Origin: Flavobacteriaceae bacterium
GTDB lineage: Bacteria > Bacteroidota > Bacteroidia > Flavobacteriales > Weeksellaceae
Direction: 5' to 3'
Length of the DNA stretch: 58,988 nucleotides
Assembly (NCBI GenBank): GCA_030529185.1
Contig: JAUMXI010000007.1
Location: 1 to 58,988, forward strand
Below are positions 1 to 7,194 of this stretch, in pieces; positions within the stretch are counted from its first letter, which is position 1; every line of letters begins with the position of its first letter. The notes under the pieces were generated by a model, which worked only from the letters and a program-made list of their open reading frames with translations, had not been told where the DNA came from and did no database searches. The position numbers and the translations under genes are program-made.

Positions 1-44
1 GAATATCTTGCATCTCGTGTCTTATCTCTCGTATCTTTTTCCAC

Positions 45-80
45 AAAAAAAGAGCAGATTTCTCCACACGAGAAACCTGC
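45..80 (-). terminator. Rho-independent terminator-like hairpin
   Basis: Bases 54-80 form a stem of GCAG-TTTCTC against GAGAAA-CTGC. On the minus strand it is followed by a run of seven T (complement of 45-51). It would stop minus-strand transcription that has passed the first suf terminator. No gene lies between the two hairpins. Confidence 0.55.
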
Positions 81-222
81 CCTTTAATATATAAAAAACT
101 CTTTAAACCACCTGAAAACGCCCAAAAATATGGGGGGATTTTGAATTAGATTTTTATAGATAATGGTTTTTAGTATTGTTATTTCAGTTTTGTGATGACA
201 AAGATAAAAAATATTGTAAAAC

Positions 223-258
223 AAAAACAGGAAACACTTTTCGGCATTTCCTGTTTTT
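223..258 (-). terminator. Terminator of the suf operon
   Basis: A perfect 12-bp stem, AAAAACAGGAAA (223-234) against TTTCCTGTTTTT (247-258), lies a few bases past the sufD stop. The A/T runs on both sides let it work in either direction. It is the natural end of the minus-strand suf transcript. Confidence 0.8.
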
Positions 259-265
259 ATAAATT

Positions 266-1543
266 TTACAGCTCAATATTTACCTCCAATTTCTCGGCTA
301 AAAGTTTGGAGACTTTTAGTTTAAGGGGGGCAATATCAATATTTTCCATTGCATCGTTGGCAAAAGCGTAAAGCAATAACGCCTGTGCTTCTTTCTTGGA
401 AATTCCTCTTGCTCGGAGGTAGAAAAGTGCCTCCTCATTGAGCTGACCCACCGTACAACCGTGCGAACATTTTACATCATCAGCGAAAATTTCCAATTGC
501 GGTTTCGTGTCAATTCTTGCACCTTCGCTTAAAAGAACATTGTTGTTCTGCTGGTAAGCGTTGGTTTTTTGGGCAATTTTATCCACGAAAACTTTTCCGT
601 TGAACACGCCGTGAGCCTTGTCCTTAAATACCCCTTTGTAATTTTGGTAAGACTCGCAGTTTGGCTCGTTGTGATGCACCGCCGTGTGATGATCCACCAG
701 CTGTTCCCCACCGATAACCGTTACGCCATTCATAAACGAATTGATATTTTCGCCATTGTGAATGAAATCCAAGTTGTTACGAACCAATTTACCACCGAAC
801 GCAAAAGTATTCACCGTAGCCAAGCTGTCCCTTTCTTGCTTGGCAAAAGTGCTGTCGATGAGGTAAGTATTCTCGCTATCGTTTTGAAGTTTGTGCCAAT
901 CTGCTTTGGCGTTAGAGGCAACGAAAATTTCCGTCACAGCATTGGTAAAAGTAAAAGTAGTATCAAAATTATGATGACTTTCAATCACTTCCACCTTTGC
1001 CCCCTCTTCCACGATGAGGAGATTTCTCGGATTGTAAAAAGTGTTTTCAGATTGATTTTGAGATAAATATAAAACCTGAATTGGGCGTTCTATTTCCGTA
1101 TTTTTTGGAACGAAAAGGAAAAATCCATTGTTTGAAAATGCCGAATTTAACGCCGTGAAAGTAGATTTGCCTCCTGCAATGGTGTTGAAATATTGCCCCA
1201 AAATCGGTTGCCATTTTTCCTCATTGAAAGCCAATTCCAAAGGCAAAGGTTTTACATCGCCCTGAGAAATGTTGGAAAGTTGTGGGCTGAATTTTCCATT
1301 GACAAACACCACCCAATCAAAATTTTCCTTATCAAGGATAAGCCCCTCCACTTGCTCTGGTGTAAGGCTATTCGCTTCGTTTGGACTAAAATTATAGTCC
1401 TTTTCCGTCACCTCCGTCAGGTCGGTATATTTGTATTCTTCATCTTTCTTTTTAGGAAAACCAATGTTTAGGAATTTCTCCAAAGCCGTTAGTTTTTCGC
1501 CAGAAAGTGAAGATTTTAATTTTTCTATTTGTTCAAATAACAT
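266..1543 (-). CDS. sufD: Fe-S cluster assembly scaffold protein SufD
   Basis: This 425-residue protein is the SufD subunit of the cytosolic SufBC2D complex, which builds Fe-S clusters and passes them to apoproteins. The C-terminal half carries the family signature around HGCTVGQLNEEALFYLRARG, followed by the helical tail. Length is normal for SufD and the start ATG (1541-1543) is the first in frame. It is the last suf gene of the operon sufA-sufB-sufC-sufD. In many relatives sufC and sufD are nearly contiguous; here a 478-bp inverted-repeat element with an IVP gene separates them. Family assignment is firm; transcription as one unit is inferred from orientation and the terminator at 223-258. 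Confidence 0.95.
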   Translation of the reverse strand: MLFEQIEKLKSSLSGEKLTALEKFLNIGFPKKKDEEYKYTDLTEVTEKDYNFSPNEANSLTPEQVEGLILDKENFDWVVFVNGKFSPQLSNISQGDVKPLPLELAFNEEKWQPILGQYFNTIAGGKSTFTALNSAFSNNGFFLFVPKNTEIERPIQVLYLSQNQSENTFYNPRNLLIVEEGAKVEVIESHHNFDTTFTFTNAVTEIFVASNAKADWHKLQNDSENTYLIDSTFAKQERDSLATVNTFAFGGKLVRNNLDFIHNGENINSFMNGVTVIGGEQLVDHHTAVHHNEPNCESYQNYKGVFKDKAHGVFNGKVFVDKIAQKTNAYQQNNNVLLSEGARIDTKPQLEIFADDVKCSHGCTVGQLNEEALFYLRARGISKKEAQALLLYAFANDAMENIDIAPLKLKVSKLLAEKLEVNIEL

Positions 1544-1558
1544 AATATTTAATTATTT

Positions 1559-2036
1559 AATTTGATGTTTGAAATTTGAAATTGCTGGAGCTTTCCAATA
1601 ATTCTAATTTCTTTATCAAATTTGATTAAACTTATTTCCCTTGATGTTTGATTTTTTAAGGTAATTCACAAATCCAGACAGACTTTTAGAAATTTCTATA
1701 CTTTCATTTTTAAGTTTAATGAAAGTTTCATCGTCTAAATAATTTTTGTCCTTAGCCCTAATAAGTTGAGACCTTACTTCTGCTGCGGAACCTTTGGCAA
1801 TGGTGAGAAAATTAATAAATTCTTTATTACCTTCCCGTTCAAATCCCTCAGCTATATTATCCATCACAGAAGATGAGGCTCTATCTATTTGGGCTTTTTC
1901 ATGTTGTTGAAATTTCTCATTTAGAACGCAATATTTGAAAATAAGTTGAGAAAAAATCCTTGCTTTTTTCCAGATTTCTAAATCTTCAAAATTTTTAATC
2001 GTTCCCATCAGAATTTCAAATTTCAAACATCAAATT
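1559..2036 (-). repeat. IVP element 1: perfect 25-bp inverted repeat enclosing a four-helix-bundle gene
   Basis: Bases 1559-1583 (starting AATTTGATGTTTG) are the exact reverse complement of 2012-2036. The arms enclose only the IVP gene at 1616-2008. The left arm begins 16 bp past the sufD start and the right arm ends 5 bp before the sufC stop, so the element fills the sufC-sufD gap without touching either gene. In the suf mRNA the arms would pair into a 25-bp stem presenting the IVP gene as a large loop. Confidence 0.85.
1616..2008 (-). CDS. Four-helix-bundle protein of the 23S rRNA intervening-sequence (IVP/S23) family
   Basis: About 130 residues. The N-terminal FEDLEIWKKA and the later NIAEGFER are the hallmarks of the family that includes proteins encoded by 23S rRNA intervening sequences and the Avd subunit of diversity-generating retroelements. 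These are small basic helical bundles thought to bind nucleic acid; the function of free-standing copies is unknown. I place the start at the ATG at 2006-2008. A longer frame uses TTG at 2026 but would run into the inverted-repeat arm. The gene lies on the sense strand of the suf operon, inside a perfect 25-bp inverted repeat. No reverse transcriptase or variable repeat is nearby, so it is not part of a DGR visible here. Confidence 0.85.
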   Translation of the reverse strand: MGTIKNFEDLEIWKKARIFSQLIFKYCVLNEKFQQHEKAQIDRASSSVMDNIAEGFEREGNKEFINFLTIAKGSAAEVRSQLIRAKDKNYLDDETFIKLKNESIEISKSLSGFVNYLKKSNIKGNKFNQI

Positions 2037-2041
2037 TCAAA

Positions 2042-2785
2042 TTATTTCACTAGCCAGTCGTATCCTTTTTCTTCCAATTCAAGGGCAAGTTCTTTTCCTC
2101 CTGTTTTGATGATTTTACCATCTGCCAAAACATGAACAAAATCAGGCTGAATGTAGTTCAATAACCTTTGATAGTGCGTAATGAGAAGCACCGCATTACC
2201 TTCATTTTTAAAAGCATTTACCCCTTCGGAAACGATTCTCAAAGCGTCAATATCCAATCCAGAATCGGTCTCATCCAAAATCGCCAATTTAGGGTTGAGC
2301 ATTAGCATTTGGAAAATTTCATTTCTCTTTTTCTCACCTCCTGAAAATCCTTCATTGAGCGAACGAGAAAGGAAATCTTTTTTGATATTAAGCAATTCTG
2401 ATTTCTCACGGATTTGCTCCAACATTTCTTTTGCTGGCAAATCTTCTAATCCATTGGCTTTACGGATTTCGTTGATAGCCGTTTTGATAAAGTTCGTCAC
2501 CGATACACCTGGTATTTCTATAGGATATTGGAATGACATAAAAACTCCTTTTTGAGCTCTCTCCTCTGGGGCATCTTCTACGATGTCTTCCCCTTCGAAA
2601 AGGATTTCTCCTTCCGTTACTTCGTAATCTTCTCTACCAGCGATTACTGATGATAAAGTTGATTTTCCTGCTCCGTTCGGTCCCATTATGGCGTGAACTT
2701 CGCCAGGTTTTATTTCAAGGTTGATACCTTTCAAAATCTCTGCTCCGTCTTCTATACGAGCGTGTAAGTTTTTTATTTTAAGCAT
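2042..2785 (-). CDS. sufC: Fe-S cluster assembly ATPase SufC
   Basis: A 247-residue cytosolic ABC-type ATPase that drives the conformational cycle of SufBC2D. It shows Walker A (GPNGAGKST near residue 36), the Suf-type signature [14 protein letters not shown] and Walker B followed by the D-loop ([12 protein letters not shown]). There are no membrane segments, as expected for SufC rather than a transporter ATPase. It is normal in length and intact. It is flanked on both sides by IVP elements, which is unusual for this operon. Confidence 0.96.
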   Translation of the reverse strand: MLKIKNLHARIEDGAEILKGINLEIKPGEVHAIMGPNGAGKSTLSSVIAGREDYEVTEGEILFEGEDIVEDAPEERAQKGVFMSFQYPIEIPGVSVTNFIKTAINEIRKANGLEDLPAKEMLEQIREKSELLNIKKDFLSRSLNEGFSGGEKKRNEIFQMLMLNPKLAILDETDSGLDIDALRIVSEGVNAFKNEGNAVLLITHYQRLLNYIQPDFVHVLADGKIIKTGGKELALELEEKGYDWLVK

Positions 2786-2807
2786 AATATATTTATTTAA
2801 TGTGATG

Positions 2808-3260
2808 ATGAGATAATTTGGTAATTAGATAATTTTCTTATTGCTTAATTATCTCATTGTTTAATTCTATTTTTTAGCGTGATAATAATTTTATTAACTA
2901 TATTTTCTATCTCCTTTAAGTCGGAAATTAAATTTTCACAATCGGGATAACTTTCAGAGTGATGACATAATTCTAACCAATATTTCGTTTCTTCTATCTC
3001 TTTTGCAGAAATTTTGAATTTATGAATAAAATCCTTTTGACTCTCGCTATTTTGAGCTTCTCGAATATTCGCTCCGATTGAAGTCCCAGACCTTAATAAT
3101 TGATTAGCAATGATAAATTTTTTCAGTTGATGAAGTAATTCATAATATTTGATAATTTCTAATGCGAATGAAAATGTTTTATCTAAAATGATATTTTTTC
3201 CCATAATTTATAATATTGCAATAAAAATTATCCCATTACCTCATCTCTAAATTATCTCAT
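2808..3260 (-). repeat. IVP element 2: imperfect inverted repeat enclosing a second four-helix-bundle gene
   Basis: The arm at 2808-2844 and the arm at 3218-3260 are reverse complements, apart from an 8-nt insertion in the right arm and a few mismatches (shared blocks GCAATAA, AAATTATC, ATTACC, AAATTATCTCAT). A third half-copy of AAATTATCTCATTACC follows at 3273-3288 and runs over the sufB stop. The arm sequence is unrelated to that of element 1, yet the architecture is the same: arms outside, IVP gene inside, in an intergenic gap of the suf operon. Confidence 0.75.
2854..3204 (-). CDS. Four-helix-bundle protein of the IVP/S23 family (second copy)
   Basis: 116 residues, a divergent paralogue of the gene at 1616-2008. 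Family marks are the helix with LRSGTSIGANIREAQ, the following DFIHKFKISAKEIEETKYWL and the C-terminal helix ending in LKNRIKQ. The pattern S-x-x-A-N-I-x-E-A near the middle matches the IVP/Avd bundle. The ATG at 3202-3204 is the obvious start. It sits between sufB and sufC, in the same direction as the operon and inside its own inverted repeat. Biochemical function is unknown. The two copies are too different to be a recent tandem duplication, which argues for two separate insertions. Confidence 0.85.
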   Translation of the reverse strand: MGKNIILDKTFSFALEIIKYYELLHQLKKFIIANQLLRSGTSIGANIREAQNSESQKDFIHKFKISAKEIEETKYWLELCHHSESYPDCENLISDLKEIENIVNKIIITLKNRIKQ

Positions 3261-3283
3261 TCTCCCATTCTCAAATTATCTCA

Positions 3284-4732
3284 TTACCCTACCGAGCCTT
3301 CCAACGAAATTTCCAATAACTTCTGGGCTTCTACGGCAAATTCCATTGGTAGTTTGTTAAGAACCTCTTTACTGAAACCATTGACGATTAGGGCGATGGC
3401 TTTTTCAGTGTCAATACCTCTTTGGTTGCAGTAGAAAATTTGGTCTTCCCCGATTTTGGAGGTGGTTGCCTCGTGTTCCAGCTGTGCCGAAGGGTCTTTT
3501 ATCTCAATGTAAGGAAAAGTATGTGCCCCACACTCGTTGCCCATCAAAAGGGAGTCGCATTGGGAGAAATTTCTTGCTCCTTTTGCCGTTGGAAGCACTT
3601 TCACCAAACCACGATACGAATTATTAGACTTCCCAGCCGAAATTCCTTTGGAAATAATCGTAGATTTTGTATTTTTCCCAATGTGAATCATCTTCGTTCC
3701 CGTGTCGGCGTACTGATGCTTGTTGGTTACGGCTATGGAATAAAACTCTCCGATAGAATTATCGCCTTTCAGAACGCAAGACGGATACTTCCAAGTGACA
3801 GCAGAACCTGTCTCTACCTGTGTCCAAGAGATTTTAGCGTTTTTCTCGCAAAGTCCTCTTTTCGTTACGAAGTTAAATACTCCACCTTTTCCTTCATCAT
3901 CACCAGGATACCAGTTTTGAACGGTAGAATATTTAATTTCTGCATTGTCCAAAGCGATAAGTTCTACCACGGCAGCGTGAAGTTGGTTTTCATCTCTTGA
4001 AGGAGCGGTGCAACCTTCCAAATAGGACACATAACTTCCCTCATCGGCGATAACCAATGTTCTTTCAAATTGCCCCGTACCTGCTTGATTAATACGGAAA
4101 TAAGTGGAAAGTTCCATCGGACATTTCACGCCTTTGGGAATGTAGCAGAATGACCCATCGGAGAACACCGCTGAGTTTAGTGCCGCATAGAAATTATCAT
4201 TTTTAGGAATAACAGTTCCAATGTGTTTTTTCACCAATTCAGGGTGTTTTTGGATAGCCTCCGAAATGGAACAGAAAATAATGCCTTTTTCCGCCAAAGT
4301 TTCTTGAAAAGTGGTAGCCACGGATACGGAGTCCATCACGACATCTACAGCCACGCCTGCCAATTTCTTTTGCTCTTCCAAAGAAATCCCGAGTTTTTCA
4401 AAAGTTTTCAAAAGTTCAGGATCTACTTGGTCTAGACTTTCTAATTCTGGTTTTCTTTTGGGAGCAGCATAGTATTTGATGGCTTGGAAGTCTGGTTTTT
4501 CGTATTTGATATTTGCCCAATCGGGTTCTTCCATTTTTTGCCAAATACGGAAAGCCTCCAGCCTCCATTCGGTCATCCATTCGGGTTCGTTTTTTCTTTT
4601 GGAAATCTCGCGGATAATATCTTCATTGAGTCCCGTTGGGAAATCTTCATACTCAATATCGGTATAAAATCCGGCTTCGTATTCCTTGTTTTTAAGGTCT
4701 TCCCTTAAATCATCTTCTGTATATTTTGCCAT
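3284..4732 (-). CDS. sufB: Fe-S cluster assembly protein SufB
   Basis: 482 residues. SufB is the core scaffold of SufBC2D, on which the nascent cluster is assembled from sulfide delivered by SufS (with SufE or SufU) and iron. The protein shows the SufB hallmarks [40 protein letters not shown] (given in part: [27 protein letters not shown]), then CSHG-type core residues replaced as usual in SufB by [12 protein letters not shown], and the closing [16 protein letters not shown]. Length and both ends are normal. The stop codon lies within the last half-copy of the element-2 repeat. Confidence 0.96.
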   Translation of the reverse strand: MAKYTEDDLREDLKNKEYEAGFYTDIEYEDFPTGLNEDIIREISKRKNEPEWMTEWRLEAFRIWQKMEEPDWANIKYEKPDFQAIKYYAAPKRKPELESLDQVDPELLKTFEKLGISLEEQKKLAGVAVDVVMDSVSVATTFQETLAEKGIIFCSISEAIQKHPELVKKHIGTVIPKNDNFYAALNSAVFSDGSFCYIPKGVKCPMELSTYFRINQAGTGQFERTLVIADEGSYVSYLEGCTAPSRDENQLHAAVVELIALDNAEIKYSTVQNWYPGDDEGKGGVFNFVTKRGLCEKNAKISWTQVETGSAVTWKYPSCVLKGDNSIGEFYSIAVTNKHQYADTGTKMIHIGKNTKSTIISKGISAGKSNNSYRGLVKVLPTAKGARNFSQCDSLLMGNECGAHTFPYIEIKDPSAQLEHEATTSKIGEDQIFYCNQRGIDTEKAIALIVNGFSKEVLNKLPMEFAVEAQKLLEISLEGSVG

Positions 4733-4896
4733 ATTTTATGTAAATTACTTTTATAAATTCAATAATCGCCAAAGATATTATTTTAGTTTTGGAATATTCA
4801 TTATAATGTAATAGATTTTCTAAATAATGTTTATTAGCGATTTTAATCGTTTGTTTTTATTTAAAGCTAATATTAATAAAGAAATGAGGTGTTTTT

Positions 4897-5226
4897 CTAT
4901 AAAGAGAAACTCTCACCGCAACCACAGGTTCTCGTAGCATTCGGATTGTTGAAAACAAAGCCTTTGCCGTTGAGTCCGCCAGAATATTCCAAGGTAGTTC
5001 CAGCGAGGTAAAGGATGGATTTTTTATCCACAACGATTTTAATGCCGTTGTCTTCAAAAATATTGTCGCTTTCTGTCTTTTCGTTGTCAAATTTCAGGAC
5101 ATACTCCAAACCCGAGCAACCGCCACTTTTCACACCTACTCTTATGAAGTCATTTTCAGGATTGTAGCCGTCTTCTTTCATCAGCTGAATGGCTTTTTCT
5201 CTCGCTTGGTCAGATACTTTTATCAT
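4897..5226 (-). CDS. sufA: SufA/IscA-type Fe-S cluster carrier
   Basis: 109 residues of the HesB/IscA/SufA family, which take clusters from the SufBCD scaffold and deliver them to targets. The three invariant cysteines are present: Cys37 (GGCSG) and Cys101/Cys103 (TCGCGESF). As first gene of the minus-strand suf operon it has its own promoter at 5259-5289. A 164-bp gap separates it from sufB, so an extra start site for sufB is possible, though none is obvious. The name sufA rests on context; IscA and ErpA-like proteins cannot be told apart by sequence alone. Confidence 0.9.
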   Translation of the reverse strand: MIKVSDQAREKAIQLMKEDGYNPENDFIRVGVKSGGCSGLEYVLKFDNEKTESDNIFEDNGIKIVVDKKSILYLAGTTLEYSGGLNGKGFVFNNPNATRTCGCGESFSL

Positions 5227-5258
5227 TATAATATATTATTAGTATTAATTTGAAAATA

Positions 5259-5289
5259 CAAAAGTACAAACAAAATTAAATCTGACCAA
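5259..5289 (-). promoter_or_regulatory. Promoter of the sufABCD operon
   Basis: On the minus strand the -7 element TACTTTTG (5259-5266) matches TAnnTTTG, with a TTG -33 element at 5287-5289 and 20 nt between them. The predicted start is about 25-30 nt before the sufA ATG. Confidence 0.7.
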
Positions 5290-5382
5290 GAAAATATTTT
5301 CAAGAAAAGTGGGTTAATGAGTTATAAATAAGGTAGATAGGATTGCGTGTTTTGATGTAGTTTTAGATATTCAATAAAATAT

Positions 5383-5390
5383 TATATTTG
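5383..5390 (+). promoter_or_regulatory. Promoter -7 element of the S8 protease gene
   Basis: TATATTTG matches TAnnTTTG and ends 25 nt before the ATG at 5416. The -33 element is weak (TTTT near 5361-5364). Confidence 0.6.
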
Positions 5391-5415
5391 CAATTAAATT
5401 TAATAAATTTTAGAA

Positions 5416-7116
5416 ATGAAAAGATTATTTATCACCGCCTCATTTTTGGCGAGTTTTGGGTTTGCTTTTGCACAAGAAACCAAGGGAGATAACGATTTGA
5501 AAACTTGGTATCATAAAGATTTTGCAACAACGAGTGTTTATGGTGTAAATACCGATAATGCCTATAAGTTTTTAGAGTCTAAAGGTTTGAAACCAAGAGC
5601 TGTAGTGGTAGGGGTTTTAGATAGTGGGGTAGAAATAGACCACCCAGGATTAGCAAAAAATATGTGGAAAAACCCAGGCGAAGTTCCTAATAATGGGATA
5701 GATGACGATGGAAACGGCTATGTAGATGATGTATATGGTTGGAATTTCATTGGTGGGAAAAATGGCGATATTGATGCGGATAATTTGGAGGTGACGAGAA
5801 TGGTGAAAAAATACCAAGATGTTTTTGAAGGGAAAGATTCTCAAAAAAATAAGGTTAATCAAGCTCAAATGCCAGAGGAGTATGAAATGTATCAAAAATC
5901 AAAAAAAATATTTGATGAAAAAGCTAATGAAGCGAGAAAAAATTATCAGTTTTTCCAAGGATTTAGCGATGCAATTCCAGCTATTGTAGCAACTTTGGGA
6001 GGAAAAAATTTAACGGCAGAAACTTTAGATGCTATAAAACCAACTTCTGCGGAAACAATGAGAAATCTACAAATTTTAGGGTCATTAATTCAAAACCCTA
6101 AAAATGTAGGAAAAACTCCAAAAGAAGTAGAAGAAGCACTTAACGAAGAAGTGAAAGATGCTTTGAAGCATTATAAATCTCAAGCTACTCAGCATTATAA
6201 TTTAGATTTTGACCCAAGAGCAGAAATCGTGGGAGATGATTATGAAAATTATAATGAAAAACATTACGGAAACAATAATTATGAAGGTCCAGATGCTTCT
6301 CACGGGTCGCATGTTGCAGGGATTATTGCGGGGCTTCCTCACGGAGATGAGGTGCAGTATGGTGTGGCTCATAAAGTGGCAAAAATAATGGCAGTGAGAA
6401 CCGTTCCAGATGGAGATGAAAGAGACAAAGATGTTGCCAATGCAATTAGATACGCAGTAGATAATGGAGCTAAAATCTTGAATATGAGTTTTGGTAAAGC
6501 CGTTTCACCTGGGAAAAAACATGTTTGGGACGCAATGAAATATGCCGAAGACAAAGGCGTTCTTCTAGTGAAAGCAGCAGGGAATGACAATCATAATATA
6601 GAAATTCACGAGTATTTCCCAACGAATTTCAAAACTCAAAAAGATGAAAAACCTTTCATTAATAATATGATTGTGGTAGGAGCAAGTACTAATGATAGCG
6701 AACTTCTAAGAGCTGAATTTTCTAATTATAACGGGAAAATGGTAGATGTTTTCGCTCCAGGTAAAGAGATTTATTCTGCAATTCCTGATGGAAAATATGC
6801 TTATTATCCAGGTACTTCTATGGCGTCCCCAATGGTAGCGGGAGCTGCGGCGGTGCTTTGGGCTTATATGCCAAACCTTACGGCTACTCAAATCAAAGAA
6901 GCATTGGTAAAAACAGCGAATAAATCAACCGTAAATGCGATGATTGATTCTAATGAGAACAATAGATTTGATTTAATTTCCGTTGCTGGTGGAGTAATAG
7001 ACCTTTATAAAGCAGCTCAATACGCTTATGATAATTTCTATAAAGCTGAAGCAAAAAAGAAAGCAAAAAAATCATATCATTGCAGAAAAGCAAAATATAG
7101 AAAATCAAGAAAATAA
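5416..7116 (+). CDS. Secreted subtilisin-like serine protease (S8 family)
   Basis: 566 residues with a clear Sec signal peptide (MKRLFITASF then LASFGFAFAQ, cleavage after about residue 20). Catalytic triad: Asp69 (GVLDSGVEIDHP), His296 (DASHGSHVAG) and Ser468 (GTSMASP), with the oxyanion Asn in AAGND. The Asp-to-His distance of about 227 residues is far longer than the usual 35-40 and includes a Lys/Glu-rich helical insert. There is no T9SS sorting domain. The protein ends in a very basic tail (AEAKKKAKKSYHCRKAKYRK), and an A-rich run just before it could hide a frameshift. It is probably periplasmic or outer-membrane associated; the substrate is unknown. Confidence 0.93.
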   Translation: MKRLFITASFLASFGFAFAQETKGDNDLKTWYHKDFATTSVYGVNTDNAYKFLESKGLKPRAVVVGVLDSGVEIDHPGLAKNMWKNPGEVPNNGIDDDGNGYVDDVYGWNFIGGKNGDIDADNLEVTRMVKKYQDVFEGKDSQKNKVNQAQMPEEYEMYQKSKKIFDEKANEARKNYQFFQGFSDAIPAIVATLGGKNLTAETLDAIKPTSAETMRNLQILGSLIQNPKNVGKTPKEVEEALNEEVKDALKHYKSQATQHYNLDFDPRAEIVGDDYENYNEKHYGNNNYEGPDASHGSHVAGIIAGLPHGDEVQYGVAHKVAKIMAVRTVPDGDERDKDVANAIRYAVDNGAKILNMSFGKAVSPGKKHVWDAMKYAEDKGVLLVKAAGNDNHNIEIHEYFPTNFKTQKDEKPFINNMIVVGASTNDSELLRAEFSNYNGKMVDVFAPGKEIYSAIPDGKYAYYPGTSMASPMVAGAAAVLWAYMPNLTATQIKEALVKTANKSTVNAMIDSNENNRFDLISVAGGVIDLYKAAQYAYDNFYKAEAKKKAKKSYHCRKAKYRKSRK

Positions 7117-7131
7117 AAAGAGTATAGGTAT

Positions 7132-7164
7132 AAAAAGCAGGAGAATTTTTCTTCTGCTTTTTTT
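7132..7164 (+). terminator. Terminator of the S8 protease gene
   Basis: AAAAAGCAG (7132-7140) pairs with CTGCTTTTT (from 7154), with additional inner pairing AGAA/TTCT, and ends in a run of seven T. Confidence 0.8.
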
Positions 7165-7181
7165 CTCTCAAAAAAAATAAT

Positions 7182-7189
7182 TAATTTTG
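7182..7189 (+). promoter_or_regulatory. Promoter -7 element of recJ-nadD, implying a leaderless mRNA
   Basis: TAATTTTG ends only 5 nt before the recJ ATG at 7195. Transcription normally starts 5-7 nt past this element, so the mRNA would begin at or next to the start codon. No -33 TTG is evident. Confidence 0.5.
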
Positions 7190-7194
7190 TTCGT

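Noticed and set aside
569-1066. 165-codon plus-strand frame inside sufD
   Set aside because: It is antisense to a well-conserved gene and has no family features or promoter. Other long antisense frames, such as 3422-4000 in sufB and 44697-45173 in pyrC, were set aside for the same reason.
1616-3204. IVP genes as Avd of a diversity-generating retroelement
   Set aside because: No reverse transcriptase, template repeat or variable repeat is nearby. The inverted-repeat boxing fits an intervening-sequence-like insertion better.
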